This document shows, one piece after another, positions 59,347 to 64,000 of a stretch of DNA of 64,000 nt; positions within the stretch are counted from its first letter, which is position 1; each line of letters opens with the position of its first letter. This stretch comes from Eopsaltria australis. Lineage: Eukaryota; Chordata; Aves; Passeriformes; Petroicidae. The notes below the pieces were generated by a model, which ran no database searches, was not told where the DNA came from, and worked only from the letters and a program-made list of their open reading frames with translations. The translations under genes were made by a program, and so were the position numbers. The DNA lies in contig JAVTVJ010000494.1 in assembly GCA_034509425.1 (NCBI GenBank), forward strand, positions 124,001 to 188,000, read 5' to 3'.

Positions 59347-62300
59347 TACCAGTTCCTCTTGTGCTTATCTGGCAAGATCTGAACTCTTGCAAACACAAGG
59401 GGTCCAGGAAAGTGGACTGTTTCTTCTTAGCACATTGCATGCCAGGCACTAGGTCAAAAGGTTATTCTGGCTGTATCACTAGGGTTGATGAAGAAAGACT
59501 TATGCTTCCCTCTTTGTACCTGCCCTGGGGAGACCCAGCCACCACCATCATTATGATAGAGTTCCCAGGGAAAACAGGAGGAAGTACTCTTCGTTAAAGA
59601 TTAATTTGGCTTTATGTGGCTCTTTAACACTGAAATAAGAAAAGGGGCACTGAAGAGCCTTTGCTCTTTGCTCTTGAACTAATAAATAGTAATAATAACC
59701 TCTGGGAGAGCCATGCCCAAGTCTTTTCCACAAGTGTTCCCACATCTTCTCAACACAACTTTTACCCTCTGGAATTTTCCTGCCTCTCCCATTTCGTGGC
59801 CCCTCCTCCCAGCGCTGGCTGCTGCCTCCTTCTCAGGCATCCCCGGGCTGAGATACGGGTGCCTTTGCAAGGCACTGCTCCCACTCCACAGCTCCCTGCC
59901 CCTGCCTAAGGCAGGAACTTACCTGAGGACAGAGATTCCTGACTCGTGAGGCACATGCATGCCTGGGTGCCAGGAGGGCGGGGAAGCCACGCTCAGCGCC
60001 TCAAGGGGTGTAGCACCACGTGTCTGCCCTTCGCCCTCACCCGACCTGCCTACAGAGAGAACCTCTTCTCCAGAGCCATTGAAGTGGCTCTTGGCCCCTT
60101 CCTAAAGGAGCTTCACGCTGACCCCTGAAGCTGGTGGCTTCCTCCACAATCAGCCCCTCTTGGGGTCACTTTTGAGCAGCTTCCCTTTGTTACATGGGGA
60201 AGGGCTGATGTGTGGATTCACAAGTTTATGTATTTGCAAAGTTTTTTTTTTTCCTTCTTAAACCATCTAAAGAAGATTAGAAGCTTATAACTGAGGTTTA
60301 AAAAGGACAAGAGAAATCCACATAAAAATGCTCATAAAAGTGTTTTATCAGAGCTTTATACAGAAGGATGCTTTTAAAAATCCTAATATTTATGAAATGA
60401 ATGAGCATTTTCCTCTCAGTATCTTGATTCATATCTGAAAGTCTATGTTAGAAGGTGTTCTACAAACAGCATCTCATAATGGTTTCAGTTTTAGTGGAGT
60501 TTAAATTACAGTAGAATAAATACCTGAGAAATACAAACATGCATTACCTGAATCTAAGAAAAAGAGAAAAAAAATGTGCTGTTCCTCTTTCTTGCAATGT
60601 TTTCCTCCAGGGTGTATTTTCTTCCCCTAGTACCTAATCAAAGAGGCTTCTTAATACTTTGTTGCAAAGTCATGGCTCCCCCATCAGAGGACTGTTAGGC
60701 AGAAGACAACAAGGGTGTTTCCTTTCCCTCCTTATTGTTTCCCTTTTTTCTTTCAGGTAAACCATAACTTGGCTGGCTACGTGATTTGAGTGTCAAAAGG
60801 AGGCCTTTGCAAGGCCCATATGGCCATGGCTTAGGGGGATGGTGGGTGGTGTGTTGTGGTGGCCTCATTTCTGCAACCTAAAGAGCTCTGTGAAAGCTGG
60901 GGGAACCATGCCATCAGCCTGTCAGAGGAGTGTGGCAGTCCACATCACCCCACCTTCTAGCTAACCTGGAAATATTCTGTCCAGTCTTACCTTTTGCAAA
61001 CCCACAATACACCCAGCACGGCATCTTTCTGCAGCACTCAGAGGAAGTATTAATTTAGCTCTCAGAAGTGAGAAATACTTGCGCTCTCAAGCCAGTGATA
61101 TTCAGGCATGTATCCAGAAATATATTATTCTTCTTAAGAAGGATAGTCTCTAAAACCAGGCTTTGAGATTCATAAACTGATAGTAGTATAGCCCAAATGA
61201 ACAATTAAAATTTGGCAGACTACTTTTCACTTCCCATTTAGAATCACAAGAACAATGTCAGAGTTTTATTTGATTAACATTCACTATCTGTAATGATCAA
61301 AGGACTATGTCTAAAAAATTAGCATTTTAGAAGGTCTTTGACAGCAATAAAATTCTCATACTTAGTCTGAAATCATTCCCATCTGCATTCTTTATTTGCA
61401 TATAATTTATGAAGTATCATTAATGAAATGAAACAGATAGCAAGCACATCTAAGGATCCCTCCAAAATAGAAGAGACTCCAGATAATTAGGGTAACTGCT
61501 ACTATTTTACTTTTCTGCTCCTCCTGTAATTAGTATTGTTTGTAGTTGAAAAGGGAAAGAGTCAAAGACTTTTCAGAAGATATTGTTTTAGTCTCACCTT
61601 ATTTCACAATATATTGTTTTAATCACACCTTATGCTTTGTAGCTGGCTTCTGAGCAAACTCTGTTTGACTCCCTTCAATGGCAGCCTACAATTAATGGCT
61701 TAATTATGTAGCTAAGGTCCAGGAAATGAAAATTTTTACTTCAGACAGAGTTTTGCCTGCTAAAGGACTTATTCCTATGTTATCAACAGAAATCAAAGAA
61801 CATGACTTTTACAGCAGATACTTTTCTACTTAAGGGAATATGATTATTTATTGACCATAAGTATCCTGCAGAAGTCAGGGAGCACAAAGGGTAAGGAAAG
61901 ATTAGTGTAGTGGGAGTTGGCTTGGGCTAATTTCCAACACCAAGACTATACAATATAGAATATTCTTTTATGAATATGACCTTCATAGCATATTGCATTA
62001 GCCTACTAATACCACAAGAAATGTTTTATTTGGGTTTATGCAGTTTTAAAGAAGACTGTTAAGGACATATCCATCATTTAGTACTTCTGGTGGAAAAATT
62101 TATTTCAACAAATCAAACTTTCAATAGAAAAAACTGTAGGTATTTCACACACACATACATAAAAAAGGTGTATGAAAAAAGTGCAAAGTACATAGCTTTC
62201 AGATAGGGACTGGGTGTTTTCCATTTGGAGTTACAGACCAGTTTTCATCTTGGAATGATAACATTTGCCCCTGTTCCCACCTCTCCTCTGATCCTGGCTA

Positions 62301-62498
62301 CCTGGGCATAAACACACCTCAATGCACCTGCAGGGATTGTGCTGAAGTAGCCACCTCCCTGAGCAGCCAGCTTGGCCAACATCTGCTGCAACAGAAAACT
62401 GCATCCATGGAAAACCCACAGGAACTGAGCTTGGACCTCATGAGATTCCATGCCAGGAGGAGGTGACTGGCTATCTTTTGCTTTATGTGTCCTTCCAG
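59347..62498. other. Intergenic sequence, no gene recognised
   Basis: A GC-richer stretch at about 59770-60130 has moderate CpG and short open frames without motifs. AT-rich sequence follows, with an imperfect direct repeat at 61580-61633 and an octamer-like ATTTGCATA near 61396. Confidence 0.7.
61580..61633. repeat. Imperfect direct repeat, about 23 bases, two copies
   Basis: ATATTGTTTTAGTCTCACCTTAT and ATATTGTTTTAATCACACCTTAT lie about 31 bases apart, start to start, with two mismatches. Confidence 0.75.
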
Positions 62499-62694
62499 CT
62501 GCAGCAGAGTTTCCACTGGCACCACGAGAAGAGCGTATGCTGCCTGGTGTGCACGTGGCTCACCAAAACCTTGGGCTGCTCCTTCACCAGGGTTCATGAG
62601 ACCACAGTTACACTCCAGGGGAAGTGGTGGCCCCTTCAACAGTGCTTGAAGATGCTCACTGGAAGAGAGGAATCTTTATGTTCCCAGGATCAAG
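62499..62694 (+). other. Exon-like open segment of unknown origin
   Basis: A tttatgtgtccttccag acceptor precedes 65 open codons starting LQQSFHWHHEKSVCCLVCTW, with a CAAG|GTAGTG donor after them. The composition, with paired Cys and several Trp, does not match a family I know. Evidence is limited to splice-like borders plus an open frame. Confidence 0.2.
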
Positions 62695-64000
62695 GTAGTG
62701 TCCATCCTCATGCATTCTTCTCAGACATTTCAAAGCAGGAAAGGCCAACATTCTGTCATAGTTAATGATGTCTTGTCCTTCTCAGTGCTCAAAATAACTG
62801 GTTTACAAAGAAGAGAACTAAAGGTGGTAATAACAGAGCACACACACTGAGCAGTATTTGCCTGGGATGTGATAAGAGGTGATCACCTCCATGTGTCTAA
62901 TAGGGACTACTTTCCTATCTAATCAGTAATTAGCTGGCCAATATAATTAGAGTGTTTGGCATTAGAAATTAATGGCACTGTTTCCTCTTACTGAACTTTG
63001 GAGAAGGGAGATGAAAAGAAAAACTGTGAATGCCTCATTGTTTTGAGCTGTGTAATTTGCATAGGTGTATCAGAAATGTATTCTTTCATTGTGCAACAGC
63101 ACCTGTTGCAGACTCCAGTGTCCCACAGCAATAGTCACAAAAAAAGAAATATGCCCACAGCCTCAATCATCTGGGAGATACAAACGGACAAAATTTAAAA
63201 ACTGACATTGAAATCAAGATTCAAAAATATTGTGGCAACCTAAGCAAAACAGGTTTTCAGAAGCCAATTTTTCAAAGCAGCATACAGAAAGCATGAAAGC
63301 TGGCAATCACTCAATGATTTGCAGCAACTTGATAGCATCAGAGTAGACTGTCTTACAACCTGTCCATTCTTGTATTGGCAGAAGTGGCTGTATTTCTTTT
63401 CTGATCTTAATAAATAATAATGTCTAAAGCAATACTTAAAATTAACTTTAAGCAATATTTAAATAAATCTCATGTTTGACAAATTGCCCATGTGCAGAAA
63501 TAAAGCAGAATAGTCCCACAATCACCTGATGAAACAGTAGTTTGCAGGACTGTAGCTGAAACTGAAATAGCAGCAGTAGTGGGTTTAGATTTATATTAAC
63601 TGCAAAGGACTTCTGCAAGCATTCTGCAGGTTCTGTGCAACACAGTGAGACACTGAAGTTTCCAGACAAGTTAATGACACCTGCATGTCAGCTACCTACA
63701 GTAGTACATGGAATATGGAAAGACAGCAAAATGTGATGAGGAAAACACATCCAAATCTGTGTCTGTGGGGTTACACCTGTCTCAACATTTTGTCCATTAG
63801 TGATACCACACATGACAGGGGTTTGACTTATGCACCGAGTTTACAAGTTAGCTATCTGCCCTGTGAAAAACTGACTCCTGCAAAGTGTGTACCGCTAGTC
63901 CTCAGAAACCTGTTTCAAAGAATTCAAGTTCAAGGACAATAGTTTTTGAATAGTCACAACATACAGGGCAGAGTGTACCATTTTAACTCAAACCTTTAAA
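62695..64000. other. Intergenic sequence to window end, no gene recognised
   Basis: AT-rich sequence with a homeodomain-motif patch near 62910-62975. The remaining open frames are short and without motifs. Confidence 0.7.

Noticed and set aside
1..64000. CRISPR arrays, bacterial operons, phage or tRNA genes
   Set aside because: The sequence is vertebrate. No regularly spaced direct repeats of CRISPR type and no convincing tRNA A/B boxes were seen by eye.

Overview
This is vertebrate nuclear DNA, almost certainly from a bird and probably a non-galliform (neoavian) one. It contains a multi-exon gene with GT-AG introns of about 0.4 to 5 kb, avian-type CR1 LINE fragments, and a solo LTR of a type I associate with neoavian genomes. 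The species assignment is an inference from repeat content; I ran no database search.

From 1 to about 24.7 kb the window holds the 3' part of one plus-strand gene, TBC1D1, a Rab GTPase-activating protein. Eight coding exons (2574-2759, 6513-6674, 8501-8659, 13691-13935, 14377-14536, 18800-18969, 21573-21743, 22890-23090) join with matching phases into 484 C-terminal residues. They carry the pre-TBC helical linker, the whole TBC (Tre-2/Bub2/Cdc16) domain with its arginine and glutamine fingers, and a C-terminal coiled coil. The upstream PTB and phospho-regulatory parts lie outside the window. The 3'UTR is about 1.6 kb and ends near an AATAAA at 24673. A minus-strand CR1 reverse-transcriptase relic lies in the 8660-13690 intron.

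From about 24.7 to 64 kb I find no recognisable protein-coding gene. In vertebrates the region downstream of TBC1D1 leads towards KLF3 through a long gene-poor interval, and this stretch fits that. It holds five CR1 pieces (47.87, 50.95, 52.88, 53.81 and 59.18 kb, the first clearly older), a solo LTR at 52.2-52.8 kb, a block-structured pentanucleotide array at 40.99-41.19 kb, and a small isolated CpG island at 40.59-40.76 kb. It also holds AT-rich segments with homeodomain or octamer-like motifs and three exon-like open segments of unknown status (55029-55244, 58978-59058, 62499-62694).

I did not find a new biological system. The best leads are the orphan CpG island and the three exon-like segments, which could belong to an unannotated transcript. 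RNA-seq or cross-species alignment would decide this.
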